Shown here: positions 34,815 through 45,180 of the stretch, piece after piece | Layout of the letters: each line of letters begins with the position of its first letter | How positions within the stretch are numbered: the stretch's first letter is position 1 | Assembly: GCA_963738325.1 (NCBI GenBank) | Contig: CAVTWD010000011.1 | Coordinates: 1-64,000 of the forward strand | DNA from: CAVTWD01 sp963738325 | GTDB taxonomy: Bacteria; Actinomycetota; Acidimicrobiia; Acidimicrobiales; Ilumatobacteraceae | DNA: 64,000 bases | Reading direction: 5' to 3' | Made by a program: the position numbers and the translations under genes | Notes under the pieces: model-generated | The model's database searches: none | What the model was told of the DNA's origin: nothing | What the model saw: only the letters and a program-made list of their open reading frames with translations

Positions 34815-35096
34815 TCACGGATGGTCCTCGGCGGCCGACGCGGCGAGCGGCCAGCCCTCGAGCGCGGCATCCAGACGAGCGCGACGCCGGCGATCGCGCA
34901 GGCGCAACAGGCGCCGGACCACGAGGGGGTCGTGTTCGAGCGCCTCGGGTCGGAGCAGTAACCCGTTCAGGATCTGGTAATAGCGCTCGGCCGAGAAGCC
35001 GAGCCGCTCCTGGAGCAGCGCGTCCTTCGAGCCGTCCAGGGTCCACCACGTGCGCTCGAAGTCGAGCACCGCCCGCTCGTCGTCGCTCAGGGCCAC
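34815..35096 (-). CDS. DUF3263 protein
   Basis: 93 residues from GTG 35096 (VALSDDERAVLDFERTWWTL). The FERTWWTL, RYYQILNGLLLRPEALEHDP and RRLLRLRDRRRRARLDAAL segments match DUF3263, a small helix-turn-helix-like family typical of actinobacteria. It is probably DNA-binding. It precedes the LytR_C gene, as is common for this family. The extension to 35210 is excluded. Confidence 0.9.
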   Translation of the reverse strand: MALSDDERAVLDFERTWWTLDGSKDALLQERLGFSAERYYQILNGLLLRPEALEHDPLVVRRLLRLRDRRRRARLDAALEGWPLAASAAEDHP

Positions 35097-35250
35097 GCCT
35101 TCATCCTTCCCGGCCCGCCCTCTCGATACAAGCACCCTCGGGTGCGGCGGCGATCCCAGGCAGTACCGGCCGCCACCAGGGCGCTCGCGCCGAGCGCGGC
35201 GCCACGCCATCCCAGGTGGCCGCTCAACGCCACGGGGTGTCCGTTGAAAA

Positions 35251-35265
35251 TAGTTTGCCTAACTA
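35251..35265. promoter_or_regulatory. Candidate MarR operator
   Basis: TAGTT-TGCCT-AACTA, a perfect 5-bp inverted repeat in an AT-rich patch 26 bp before the marR start. The position fits autoregulation of the marR/MFS pair. Confidence 0.5.
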
Positions 35266-35290
35266 AGAATCGACGCGCATACTGGATGAC

Positions 35291-35770
35291 ATGGCGGTGA
35301 ACGGGGCACCAACAGCGCTCGACATCGGGGATCTCGCCGCTCGCCTGCGCCTCAGTGTCGCTCGCCTGGCTCGCCTGCTGCGGCGCCAGGACGAGGGCGA
35401 TCTGGGCGCGACCCTCGGCAGCGCCTTGGCCACCATCGACCGGGAGGGACCCGTGACCCTCGGGGAACTGGCCCTGCTCGAGCACGTGGCCCCGCCGAGC
35501 ATCACCCGCGTGGCGGGCAAGCTCGAAGAGCGCGGTCTCGTGGTGCGGCGAGCTGACGCGCAGGACCGTCGCATCAGCCGCCTCGAGGTCACGCCGGCCG
35601 GGCGCCGCCAGATCGAGGGCAATCGCTCGCGGCGCACGGCGTGGCTCGCGCAACGCCTCGCTGACCTCACCGCTGAGGATCGGCAGGCACTGGAGGCAGC
35701 CATCGCCGTGCTCGAGGGCCTGGTGAGCGCTCCGGATTGCGCCGAGGCAGCGCCGGGTCGGCAGCCGTGA
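35291..35770 (+). CDS. MarR family transcriptional regulator
   Basis: 159 residues. The winged helix is clear: VTLGELALLEHVAPPSITRV is the recognition region, and LEERGLVVRRADAQDRRISR with LEVTPAGRRQIEG is the wing. N- and C-terminal helices would form the dimer interface. Its stop overlaps the GTG of the MFS gene, so it most likely controls that transporter in response to a ligand it exports. Confidence 0.92.
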   Translation: MAVNGAPTALDIGDLAARLRLSVARLARLLRRQDEGDLGATLGSALATIDREGPVTLGELALLEHVAPPSITRVAGKLEERGLVVRRADAQDRRISRLEVTPAGRRQIEGNRSRRTAWLAQRLADLTAEDRQALEAAIAVLEGLVSAPDCAEAAPGRQP

Positions 35771-37053
35771 CGCGGCTGCGCCGGGCCGGCGCGGAGACGT
35801 TCCGCTCGCTGCACGTGCGCAACTTCCGCCTCTTCTTCGAGGGCCAGCTCATCTCGCAGGTCGGCAACTGGCTCACGCTCGTGGCCCAGACGTTGCTCGT
35901 GCTCCACCTCACCCACAACGGCCTAGCCGTGGGAGTGCTCGCGGCCTGCCAGTTCGGGCCCGTGCTCTTGCTGGGCGCGTGGGCCGGCCTCGTGGCCGAC
36001 CGCTCGGACAAGCGCAAGCTGCTGCTCCTCGTCCAGGTGTTCGCGATGCTCCAGTCGTTCGCGCTGGCCGCGCTCGCCTTCTTGCCGTCGACGCCGGTGC
36101 TCGCCATCTACGCTGTCGCGTTCGTGGGCGGCGTCACCGTCGCCTTCGACAACCCTGCCCGGCGGGCGTTCGTGGTCGAGATGGTTCCCGAGGCGAACGT
36201 GCAGAACGCGGTGAGCCTCAACAGCGCGCTCATGACGAGCTCCCGCATCATCGGCCCGGCCCTCGCGGGCCTCCTCATCATCGTCGCGGGCTACGGATGG
36301 TGCTTCGCCATCGACGGGCTGTCCTACATCGCGGTCATCGTCGCCTTCTGGATGATCGACCCCGCCGAGCTGCGAACGGCCCCTCCTGCCGTGCGAGCGA
36401 AAGGTCAGGTCCGCGCCGGGCTGCGTTACGCACGATCGGTGCCGGAGCTCTGGATCCCGCTGGTGATGATGGCGGTCATCGGCACCCTCGCCTTCAACTT
36501 CCAGGTGGTCGTGCCGCTGTTCGTCACGAGGACGTTTCACGGCGACGACGGGACCTTCACCCTCGTGTACTCGGTCCTGAGCGTTGGCTCGCTCGTGGGG
36601 GCCCTCGCCATGGCCCGGCGCGTCTCGGTGAGCGTGCGCCAGGTCGTCCTCGGCTCCGCCGCCTTCGGGGTCGCCCTCGCCGTCTTCGCGTTGGCGCCTT
36701 CCTTGGCCGCCGCCTTCCCGGTCGCGTTGGTCGTCGGGTTCTCCAGCATGGTCTTCATGACGACGTCCACCGCCATCGTCCAAGTCCGGGCCGATCCCGT
36801 GATGCGGGGGCGAGTCCTGGCCCTTCAGGCGATCGTGTTCCTCGGCTCGACCCCGATCGGAGGGCCGTTGCTCGGCGCCATCTGCGACCGGTGGGGGCCT
36901 CGCGCTGGCCTGCTCGTCGGCGCGGCCGCGGCACTGGCGGCGGCCGGCTGGGGATTGGCGGCCGATGGCCGGACGGTGCACGGAGCGATGCACCGGGCTC
37001 CGTCGGCCGACACCGCCACGGAAGCCGCGCCCGCGGAGCTGCGCTCGGCCTGA
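35767..37053 (+). CDS. MFS transporter (MFS_3 / EntS-like)
   Basis: 428 residues from a GTG that overlaps the marR stop. Twelve hydrophobic helices are evident. The family motif LISQVGNWLTLVAQTLLVLH and the loop GLVADRSDKRKLLLLVQVF identify the MFS_3 branch, which includes siderophore and drug exporters. DNPARRAFVVEMVPEANVQN and NSALMTSSRIIGPALAGLLI are also typical. It is the last chromosomal gene before the tRNA-Thr attachment site. Confidence 0.92.
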   Translation: MTRLRRAGAETFRSLHVRNFRLFFEGQLISQVGNWLTLVAQTLLVLHLTHNGLAVGVLAACQFGPVLLLGAWAGLVADRSDKRKLLLLVQVFAMLQSFALAALAFLPSTPVLAIYAVAFVGGVTVAFDNPARRAFVVEMVPEANVQNAVSLNSALMTSSRIIGPALAGLLIIVAGYGWCFAIDGLSYIAVIVAFWMIDPAELRTAPPAVRAKGQVRAGLRYARSVPELWIPLVMMAVIGTLAFNFQVVVPLFVTRTFHGDDGTFTLVYSVLSVGSLVGALAMARRVSVSVRQVVLGSAAFGVALAVFALAPSLAAAFPVALVVGFSSMVFMTTSTAIVQVRADPVMRGRVLALQAIVFLGSTPIGGPLLGAICDRWGPRAGLLVGAAAALAAAGWGLAADGRTVHGAMHRAPSADTATEAAPAELRSA

Positions 37054-37090
37054 GAGGCACCGAGGCGCACTGCCGTAGCCTGCGAAGGTG

Positions 37091-37166
37091 GCCGGGTTAG
37101 CTCAGTCGGCAGAGCAACCGCCTTGTAAGCGGTAGGTCGTCGGTTCGAATCCGACACCCGGCTCCA
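37091..37166 (+). tRNA. tRNA-Thr (anticodon TGT), with encoded CCA
   Basis: The acceptor stem pairs GCCGGGT (37091-37097) with ACCCGGC (37156-37162). The D arm is GCTC/GAGC, the anticodon arm ACCGC-CTTGTAA-GCGGT places TGT in the loop, and the T arm is GTCGG-TTCGAAT-CCGAC. T73 is followed by CCA. The gene is intact even though the integrative element starts in its 3' half. Confidence 0.97.
37121..37165 (+). repeat. attL: 3' half of tRNA-Thr
   Basis: 45 bp from the anticodon stem to the CC of CCA. It is repeated at 59069-59113 with two mismatches (TTCGAAT versus TTCGACC). It lies directly next to an integrase gene, which makes it the left attachment site. Confidence 0.9.
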
Positions 37167-37210
37167 CATCTTACCTGGTCAAAGGCACTACAGACCGGCG
37201 GACGCCTTAC

Positions 37211-38369
37211 TCACCGGCGGTCCATCCCGCGAAAATCCCGCGAGCGCAGCGGGATAGGGGCCGGGGGGCGGGTAGGGACGGTGGCGCGGGCGATGGCGTC
37301 GAGGCGCTCGGCGACGCTTTCGGCCTGGCCCGGCATCAGGTGGCCGTACCGGTCGAGGGTCATGGCGGCCGAGGCGTGGCCAAGCATCGACTGCACCACC
37401 TTGACGTCGGCGCCGGCGGCGATGGCCAGCGACGCAGCGGTGTGACGCAGGTCGTGCACCCGCAGCGGCGCCAGGCCAGCCGCGTGGACGGCCGGGAGCC
37501 AGTAGCGGTTGCGGAAGGTATTGACGTCGAGGCTGCCACCGTGAGGTGCGGTGAACACGAACCCCGTGTGGCCCGCGCCGGCATAGAAGGTCAGGTGGTG
37601 CTCGAGTGCCTCGACCACCAGTGCCGGGAGGGTGATGGCACGGCGGCTCGCACCCGTCTTGACCGGCAGCAGCGCTCGTCGGCCTTTCTCCCCGATCCCG
37701 AGGGCTTCGACGACCTGGAGCGACCGGTGCAGCAGGTCGACTCGGTGGCGGCGCAGGCCGGCGAGCTCGCCCCACCGCAGCCCGCAGTAGGCGCCCACGA
37801 GCACGAAGGCTCGGTAGCGCTCGTCGATCATGTCGGCCAGCGTCGCGACCTCGTCCGCCGTGAGGAATCGCATCTCCCGCCGGTCCACTTTGGGCGGCTT
37901 GATGCCGGCGAGCGGATTACGGGCCAGCACGTCGCCATCGACCGCGGCGCCGAGCACGCGGCGCAGACAGCGGAACGCCTGGTGCACGCTGGCGGGCGAG
38001 AGATCGGTGGCGGCGAGCTCGGCGAGCCACCGGCGCAACTCGGTCTTGGTGAGCTTGCTCAGCGGTACCGCACCGAGCGACGGCAGCACGTGCAGACGGA
38101 GGTTGTCCGCATAGATGCGTCGGGTTGATGGCCGCAAGTGCACGATCGTGCCCGACCACTCCCGGACCCATTCGGCCACCGTCATGCGGGACGCGCGCGG
38201 GTCGACCCAGCCGCCCTGATCGCGCAGCGTCAGCTGCTCGCGCTCGTACGCCTCGGCCGCCCTTCGCGTCCGAAAGGTGCGCGACCGTTCGCGGCCGTCG
38301 GGCCCGCGCATACGAACGAACCTCGTAACGGGGCTCGCCCCTGGCCGTCGACCGCCGTTCGATCGCCAT
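37211..38369 (-). CDS. Tyrosine recombinase (element integrase), N-terminal frame break near 38310
   Basis: The main frame runs 38311-37211 (366 residues, MRGPDGRERSRTFRTRRAAE). The first 20 residues, MAIERRSTARGEPRYEVR, lie in another frame from ATG 38369, so one base is probably inserted near 38310. A SAM-like core-binding domain (MTVAEWVREWSGTIVHLRPS) precedes the catalytic domain. The catalytic residues are visible: Arg in GAYCGLRWGELAGL, HxLR as LRVHDLRHTAASLA, then LGHASAAMTLDRYGH with the nucleophilic Tyr. It should catalyse integration into tRNA-Thr. Confidence 0.92.
37222..37242. repeat. Integrase arm-type repeat, left end
   Basis: TCCCGCGAAAATCCCGCG here overlaps the last codons of the integrase gene. 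Two more copies lie at 58921-58941 and 58943-58961, just inside the right end. In an excised circle they would flank the core site on both sides. Confidence 0.6.
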
Positions 38370-38628
38370 GGCCCAAGCGTAGACGTCGTTGCAGCGTGGG
38401 CTCGGTGACGCGTGAGCCGGCGGCACCCGCATGAAGGTGAATCTCTGAAGGCCGGTCAGCGCGGGCCGTGGCTGGTGGACACGTTCGTCGACGGCATGCA
38501 TTTCCGCCACCAAGGCGGTGGGCTCGCTCGCCTGGGGCCGGGTCACACCATCGCCATAGTCGGAACGCGCGATCTGCACTCCGACGGTTCGCCTCTCCCC
38601 ATGGCGACATGGGGACGGTCCGCCGAGT
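38370..38628. other. Intergenic region between integrase and IS5-type element
   Basis: About 260 bp. Only short unconvincing frames are present (for example WLVDTFVDGMHFRHQGGGLA on the plus strand). It may contain the integrase promoter. Confidence 0.4.
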
Positions 38629-39622
38629 TGAGCTTAAGGACTCGCGTGGATAGGGGGTGACCATCCGCCGGTCGGAGGGTTGGCTCGGTTGTGATGCCGA
38701 GTGCGACCCAAGCCATCCGACCGGGGAAGGTCACTGGACATCATGCGCGCACTCGATGTGGACGTGGTGGACGCGGTGTGGGCGGCGATCGAGCCGTTGC
38801 TGCCCGAGACCGTCGATGAGCACCCGTTGGGCTGTCACCGGGCCCGGGTGCCGGACCGGCTGTGCTTGTGGGGGATCCTGATCCGGCTCACCACCGGCGC
38901 GTCATGGGTCGATGTCGAGGCGATCTTGGAGCAATCGGGTGTCGGACACGACGTTGCGGGCCCGGCGCGACGAGTGGATCGGGGCGGGGGTGTTCGAGGC
39001 GTTGAAGTCCGAGGCGCTGGCCGCGTTCGACCGGATCATCGGGCTGGACCTGTCCGAGGTCAGTCTCGACGGGTCGCTGCACAAGGCTCCCTACGGTGGT
39101 GAGGGGACCGGCCCGAACCCCACCGATCGTGGGAAGTTGGGCTGGAAGTGGTCCGTGGCCTCCGAACGGCACGGGGTGCCCATCGGGGGGGACGATCGAC
39201 GGTGCCAACCGCAACGACGTCCGCATGCTCGTCCCGACGGTCGAGGCCATCGCCGCCAACGGGCTCCTGGCCGATGTCGACACCGTGCACCTCGACCGGG
39301 GCTACGACTACCCGGTCGTGCGGGAGTGGCTCGCCGAACACGGACTCGACGATCTCTGCATTCAACGGCGAGGCACCAAACAACCGGGTGTCAAGCAGCC
39401 CGTTCGGCTGGGGCTGCGCTGGATCGTCGAGGCGACCAACTCGTGGTGGTCGAACTACGGCCAGCTCCGCCGCAACACCGACCGCAAGCCACGCCACCGC
39501 CACGCCGCGCTCTGCCTCGCCACCGTCGTGCTCATCGTCGGCAAACTCCTCACCTACCGCGACCGCTGGAGCCCGAAATGACCCCCGCCGCCCTCGCCTA
39601 TCCGCGCAACCCCTAAGGCTCA
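38629..39622 (+). mobile_element. IS5-family insertion sequence with inverted repeats
   Basis: About 994 bp. Imperfect terminal inverted repeats of about 25 bp (18 of 25 matching) lie at 38630-38654 and 39597-39621; both read from outside as GAGC...GGATAGG. The single transposase gene in between is frame-disrupted. Confidence 0.8.
38743..39581 (+). pseudogene. IS5-family transposase, two frame breaks
   Basis: The N-terminus MRALDVDVVDAVWAAIEPLL reads to ILEQS. After a shift near 38940 it reads RVSDTTLRARRDEWIGAGVF. After a second shift in a seven-G run at 39185-39191 it reads TIDGANRNDVRMLVPTVEAI. The DDE residues are recognisable: Asp in EVSLDGSLHK, Asp in VHLDRGYDYP, Glu in WIVEATNSWWSNYGQLRR. 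All core segments are present, so the damage is two single-base events, from real decay or sequencing error. IS5-type elements sometimes use one programmed shift, but two would be unusual. Confidence 0.85.
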
Positions 39623-39629
39623 CGTTCGT

Positions 39630-39800
39630 CAAGGACGCCACGTGCTCGTGACGGGGGACGTCCGCGGCTTGTCAACGATGGCCGGAGGGACCGCCTCGAG
39701 CTGCTCGGCAACACCCGGGTCCTGACGCCGGACGAACTCGAACAACTCGCCGTCGAGCACCACTTGAGCGCACTTGTTCGGCCGATCGACGAGCCCTTAG
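39630..39800 (+). pseudogene. PIN-domain (VapC-like) remnant
   Basis: RHVLVTGDVRG in one frame is followed after a one-base shift near 39670 by VNDGRRDRLELLGNTRVLTP and then DELEQLAVEHH. This resembles the C-terminal part of PIN-domain RNases, with the last acidic residues before a TPDE-like segment. The N-terminal half is missing, possibly displaced by the adjacent IS. Confidence 0.45.
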
Positions 39801-40906
39801 CCGAGGTAGTGAAGAGCGACCTACGCTCGGCGTGCTCGCGGCGCCCGCGGGCTCGACGTTTGGAGCGCCGATATGGCCGACGCCGGCCACGTCATTGCCA
39901 GCGCAGGATCGGCCAATTCGTGCGGCGATGTGCGATGACGAGCAGCGCGACTGCCTTCTCCCGGGCCTGCGCGGTGAGAAGGATCGACGCCGTCGTTCGG
40001 GCGGAGGCCCGACCCGCACATTGTCAGGCATGCCGATAGCGATCGATGCCACGTTTGCGTCACTTCACCGCGGCGCAATGAGAGCGGACGGTCCTGCCTA
40101 CCCACCGCAGCGTTGCCTCCAAAACCGCGGGTCACGCCCCCGGCGACATCGGCTGGCCTGCGGCCGGATCCGCTCCGAGGACGTCAGGACTCGGTGTCGA
40201 CCGCCCGGATAGCCGGCGTCGACCAACGTCGCGTCGCGACCGTCCGCGACGAACACCCAGCAAACATGCTTCGCTTAAGCCTGCCACGCACCCGAGGCGA
40301 CCTCGACGACTACGACGTCCATGGCCGCCCTCGACGGGTTCGCTTGCTCGGCTTCCAGTCTCACTCGTCCGCTTCGGGCGAGAGGAGGCGTTCGTCATCG
40401 CACACCCGTACGGCTCGATGTGGGCGCGGTCGCGTCGCGCGCGGTCACACCGTGAACGGCGGCCCAGGCGAAGAAGCCGCTCACCTCGGCGCCATCGGGC
40501 GCCATCACACGACTTCTACTTGAGCACCACGAACAGTGACCATCGTTGGCCTCCTCACGTAGAGAAGACCGGCAACACCCGCCACCGAGCCGGCGGTAGA
40601 ACCTCCCCGCCGAAGACCTCCTTCTCTCTCTCATCGTGGAAGACGACGACACGTTCGGCGTCCCGCTCGTCGAGGGCCTCGAGCTCGAAGGGTTGCACGC
40701 CATGTGAGTCCGCGGATCGCAGGACGTCGTCGAGCTCGGGATCAGCCCGGTCGTGGACGTCGCGGCTCGCACGGCAGTCAACCGTGCGGGTGATCGACGG
40801 CGTGGGTGCCCACGCCGAGCAGCGCTACCGCAGGCGTTCGCACGGCCGTCCCCGAGGACGGCATTCGTGGTGCGGGTGCGCGCCGACTGCCGTACCGTTC
40901 TCGGCC
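39801..40906. other. Gene-poor degraded stretch
   Basis: About 1.1 kb with no gene I can support. One fragment at about 40620-40709 (+) reads LIVEDDDTFGVPLVEGLELE, like the start of a response-regulator receiver domain, but it hits a stop and is not continued. Other open frames have no recognisable content. Confidence 0.5.
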
Positions 40907-43568
40907 GTGGTGCTGCGGTTCGGGGACGTCGAGCTTGACGTCGACGCGTACGAGATCCGCCGCGCCGGCGCCCGCGTGCACGTCGAGCCGCAGGTGTTCG
41001 ACGTCGTGCGCTACCTCGTCACGCATCGCGACCGCGTCGTGACGAAGGCGGAGCTGCTCGAGGAGGTCTGGTGTACGCGCTTCGTGTCGGAGTCCGCGCT
41101 CACGTCGCGGGTGAAGGCGGCGCGGCGAGCGCTCGGCGACGACGGGCGCGAGCAGCGCGTGATCCGCACGGTGCACGGCCGCGGCTACCAATTCGTGGCA
41201 CCGGTGGTGGGAGGGGGCCGCGTCGCGTCCGGCGACGGCCGGCCGCCCGGCCAGCCGGTGCTGGAGCGCGAGGAGGCGCTCGCCCTGCTCCACGCCGCGC
41301 TGCTCGACGCGGCCGGCGGCCACGGCCGGATCGTCACCATCGCGGGCGAGCCCGGCATGGGCAAGACGACCGTCCTGCGATCGTTCCTCGCCGGCGTCGA
41401 ACGCGCACGCGCGCTGGTCGGCCGGTGCGACGACCTCGTCACGCCGCTGCCCCTCGGCCCGTTCCACGACATCGCCCGGCACGCCGCACCGGCCGTCGGT
41501 GACGCCCTGGCAAGCCCCACCCCGGGTGCTGTCCAGCAGGTGCTGCTCGCCGAGCTTGCGAGCTCACCCTCGCCGGTCGTGCTCGCCGTGGAGGACGTCC
41601 ACTGGGCGGACGCGGCGACGATCGACGTCCTCTCGTTCGTGTCGCGCCGCATCGCCGACGTTCCCGCGCTGCTCGTCGTGACGTACCGGGCCGAGGAGCT
41701 GGTAGGCGCGCACCCGCTCGTGCTCCTCCTCGGCGCCGTCCCGGCGGAGGTGACCCGCCGCATCGACCTGGCGCCGCTGTCACCTCGTGCCGTCGCCGAG
41801 CTCGTCGGCGAGGAGCGGGCGGCCGGAGTCCTCGCCGCGACGGGCGGAGTACCGTTCTTCGTCGCCGAGCTCGCCGCGATGCGGCCGGACCCCGACGCGG
41901 AAATCCTGCCGGCATCCGTCGCGCACGCCGTGGTAGCGCGCGTCGCCCGGCTCCCCGACGCCGCCGCGCAGCTGCTCCACCTGCTAGCCGTGGAGCCGTC
42001 GCGCACCGACGTAGCGCTACTCGACGTGCTCCGCCCCGATCGGGTGACCGAGCTCGAACCAGCCGAGCGTGGCGGCATCGTCGTGCTCGACGAGGGCGCC
42101 GTGGGGTTCCGCCACGAGCTCGCACGCCGTGCCGTGCTTGACGACATTCCCGCCGCCCGCCGCCACGCGCTCCACCGCCGGGTCGCCCAGGCGCTCGTCG
42201 CCACCGGCGCCGATCCGGCGCGCGTCGTCCACCACGCCGAGGCGGTCGGCGACCTGCCGCTCCTCGCCGAGCAGGCGCTCCTCGCCGCGCACCGTGCGAC
42301 GGCGGCATCGGCGCACCGGGAGGCCAACGCGCACTACCGCCGCGTGCTGCCCCTGCTGCAGCAGTTCCCACCCGAGCGTCACGCCGGCGTGCTCGAGGCC
42401 GCGTCCCACGCCGCGTACAACGCCGGCGACACCGACGCCGCGCTCGAGCTGGCCCTGCGTGCGCTGGCCGCGCACCGCGCGGCCGGCGACGAGCTCTCGA
42501 CCGGCCGGGTGCACCGCTGGCTGTCGAGGATCCACTGGTACCAGGCGCGGCGGGTGCAGGCGGAGGTGCAGGCGCAGCTGGCGGTGCAGGTGCTCTCGAG
42601 AGCGGTTGCCGCCCTCGGTCGAGCTCGCGTGGGCGTACAGCAACCGCTCGCAGCTGGCGATGCTCGCCTGGCAGCACAAGAAGGCGGTCGAGTGGGGCGA
42701 CCGCGCGATCCGCCTTGCCCGCGACCTACACGCCGGCGACGTCGTCGTGCACGCGATGGTCAACGTCGGCGCCGCGCGCGTCAGGTTCGACTTGACCGAC
42801 CAGGCGATGCTCTGGGAGGCCGTCGCCATGGCGAAGGCGATCGGCGACCACCACGAGGCCGTTCGGGCGATGATCGCCGTCTCCTACACGGTGATGATGA
42901 ACGACGGTCCCCTTCCCGCCCGCGAGGTCGCCAAGAAGGCGCTGCGCCACGCCGAGCAGTACGAGGTCGAGACGCTGCGGCGGTACCTGATCGTGATGCT
43001 CGCCCGCATGGACGTCATAGAGGGGCGGTGGGACGACGGCGAGCGGGCGTTGCGTGCCGCCGTCGAGACGGAGTCGTCGGTGCCGCTCCTCCTCGCGCTC
43101 GGGTCGCTCGCGCTGGTGCAGGTGCGCCGTGGCGACAAGCTCGCCGCTGCGGACGCCCTCGCACGGGCGTGGCCGCTCGCCGACGCGGCCGCCGAGCCGC
43201 AGCGGATCGTCCCGCTCGCGGAGGTCGAGCTCGAACGGGCGTGGCTCGCCGGCGACCTGCGGGCTGCGCGGCCACGGCTGCACCGGGCGGCCGCGTTGTC
43301 GGGCCTCTTCGGCGGCCACCTCGGGCGGATCGCCCGATGGCAGCAGGAGCTCGGCGAGCTGTCCTCAATCCCCGACAGTGTCTCCGAGCCGCACCTCGCC
43401 GAGCTGGAGGGCCGGTGGGCAGACGCCGCGAGGCAGTGGCGAGCGCGCGGGCATCCGTACGAGGAGGCGCTCGCCCTCGCCCGGACTGATGACGCCGGCC
43501 GCCGGCAGGCGATTGCCATCGCCGAGCGGCTCGGCGCCGCGCCACTGCTCCGCCTGCTCAGGCGCTGA
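40907..43568 (+). CDS. Winged-helix / AAA ATPase / TPR transcriptional regulator, frame break near 42598
   Basis: Starts at GTG 40907 (VVLRFGDVELDVDAYEIRRA). Residues 1-100 form an OmpR-type winged helix (ALTSRVKAARRALGDDGREQ, VIRTVHGRGYQFVAPV). An AAA_16-type ATPase follows with Walker A IAGEPGMGKTTVLRSFLAGV and Walker B VVLAVEDVHWADAATIDVL. The rest is TPR-like. After VQAQLAVQVL the frame changes by one base to RERLPPSVELAWAYSNRSQL and continues to a normal stop (LGAAPLLRLLRR). This is the layout of large ATP-dependent regulators in actinobacteria. It is the best-preserved large cargo gene of the element; its target is unknown. Confidence 0.82.
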
Positions 43569-44261
43569 CCGACGGGGCGTCGCCGCTCGCCCCGCCTTGC
43601 CCCAATCAGCCGTGAACGTCTTGAACACGTCACGAACCTTGGGCACGTCGGTCGGTGGCGGCCTCAGATGGTTGGAGCCAACTGGACACGTCGCCCGCGC
43701 ACGCGAGGACCGGGAGCAACGGGCCGGGTCCAGCGGTGTGGGGAACAGAACGCCGCTGTTGATGCGCCGCGAGCCGGCGGTCAGGGGCGGCCCGCCGACT
43801 CTTACCGGGAACATTCGGGGACACTGAAGGCCGATGTTCGGTGCGCCGTGACGGCCCGGTGGAGCGAGCGCCCAACGGCCATTATCGGACGCGGCGATCA
43901 CCGCACTTCGCCGGATATCGTGCGGGCTCCGAGCGGGAGACAGCGTGGCAATACCGAGTGTCTCCGACGGGCCGTGAGGAGACGCCCCGTCGGTGAGGCG
44001 CCGAGCGGTATGGGACGATACGCAGTTCCCTTGGAGGCTGACGATTGCCGGCTCGTGCCCCGGCGGCTCGAGCCGCCGCCGTTGGCTTCCGCCGGAGCGG
44101 CCCGCGCTCGTCGAACGGCTGGGCTATCGGCTGCGGCAAGTGAGTTTCGTTCCTTCGCTTCCTCCCCGATGCAAAAGCGCGTGTCCGTCAAATCAGTTGG
44201 TCGAGCGTGAACGCGACCATCTCGTCTCGATCCATCTCGGCATCCGTCGCGTCTCGTCCCG
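43569..44261. other. Region without supported genes
   Basis: About 690 bp. Overlapping frames exist on both strands, but none shows a recognisable family, a good start or codon bias that stands out. No repeats or tRNA are seen. Confidence 0.4.
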
Positions 44262-44723
44262 TCACGTCTCGCCGCCGATCTCCACGTCGTAGGCCTCGTA
44301 GACCAGATCGGCGCCGCGCTGGCGATGACGGACGAGGAGGCCCATGAGCGTGATGGCGGCGTCGCGGATCGACTCCACCCAAGCGTCGGCGTCAGACATC
44401 GGGTCGTCGAGCCGGTTGTCGACCTCGGCGAGGGCGCTCGCGATGTCGGCGTGCTCGAGCTGTAGGCGGTTCACCGCGCCGAAAAGGCGAGGCGCCTGCG
44501 CCAGCATTTCCTGATAGAGCCCATCGGCGCCCTCGGTGACCTCGATGTGGGCGGTAAACGTCTCGCGCACCCGGACCAGCGTCGCTCGTACCGAGTCGGC
44601 CCACGCCTGCGCTCGACCGCGTGCCGCTCCGGCCAGCGCCCGCTCGAGATCGAGCAGCGCCCTGTGGAGGTCCCCTCGCCGGGCTCGCGCGGCCTCGAGA
44701 GCATCACTCTCGCTGTGATCCAT
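44262..44723 (-). CDS. Hemerythrin-like domain protein
   Basis: 153 residues, all helical: four predicted helices with His/Glu at hemerythrin-like positions (LHRALLDLERALAG, FTAHIEVTEGADGLYQEML, LQLEHADIASALAEVDNRL, LLVRHRQRGADLVYEAYDVE). The pattern would bind a di-iron centre used to sense or carry oxygen or iron, but not every canonical ligand can be assigned. It is complete with an ATG start. Confidence 0.65.
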   Translation of the reverse strand: MDHSESDALEAARARRGDLHRALLDLERALAGAARGRAQAWADSVRATLVRVRETFTAHIEVTEGADGLYQEMLAQAPRLFGAVNRLQLEHADIASALAEVDNRLDDPMSDADAWVESIRDAAITLMGLLVRHRQRGADLVYEAYDVEIGGET

Positions 44724-44847
44724 CGCCTCCTCCTCGCCATCATCATCGCTCGCCGCCGGGTCGGCCGTGGGCCGTCTATCGTTCCCGATAGCGAGTAGTA
44801 GTTGACGACGTGCAGGGGCGGGTGTGGCATGCGCTGGTACGCGACAC

Positions 44848-45160
44848 GTGAGCGTGGTGCAGTTCCTCGACGCTGATTCGGCGATCCAGTTCGCGAACGC
44901 CGCCGCCCGTGACGTATCCGATGGGGGCCCGACGAGCTGATCGGTCGGTCCGGGCTTCGAGCTCGTGTACCCGACGACTTCGCTCAGGTGGCTGCCGTCG
45001 AGGGCTACGAGATACCTTCGGTACCACGGCGTGGCTCGGCAGGCAACGGCTACGCCTGTCGGGCGGGGATCACCACGCGGATCTCACCCCACACCCTCCG
45101 CCACGCGTTCATCATGGCCGTTTTCAGCAGTGCCGTTGTTGTTGTTGGTTGTCTCGTTTG
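44848..45160 (+). pseudogene. PAS-domain fragment running into an integrase fragment
   Basis: VSVVQFLDADSAIQFANAAA starts a PAS-like segment. After a one-base shift in a five-G run near 44925-44929 it continues DELIGRSGLRARVPDDFAQV. In the same frame it then reads RAGITTRISPHTLRHAFIMA, a tyrosine-recombinase catalytic box (HTLRH), and stops. These are pieces of two unrelated genes joined by deletion. Confidence 0.55.
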
Positions 45161-45180
45161 AGGGTGCGCCGTCCCCGTGA

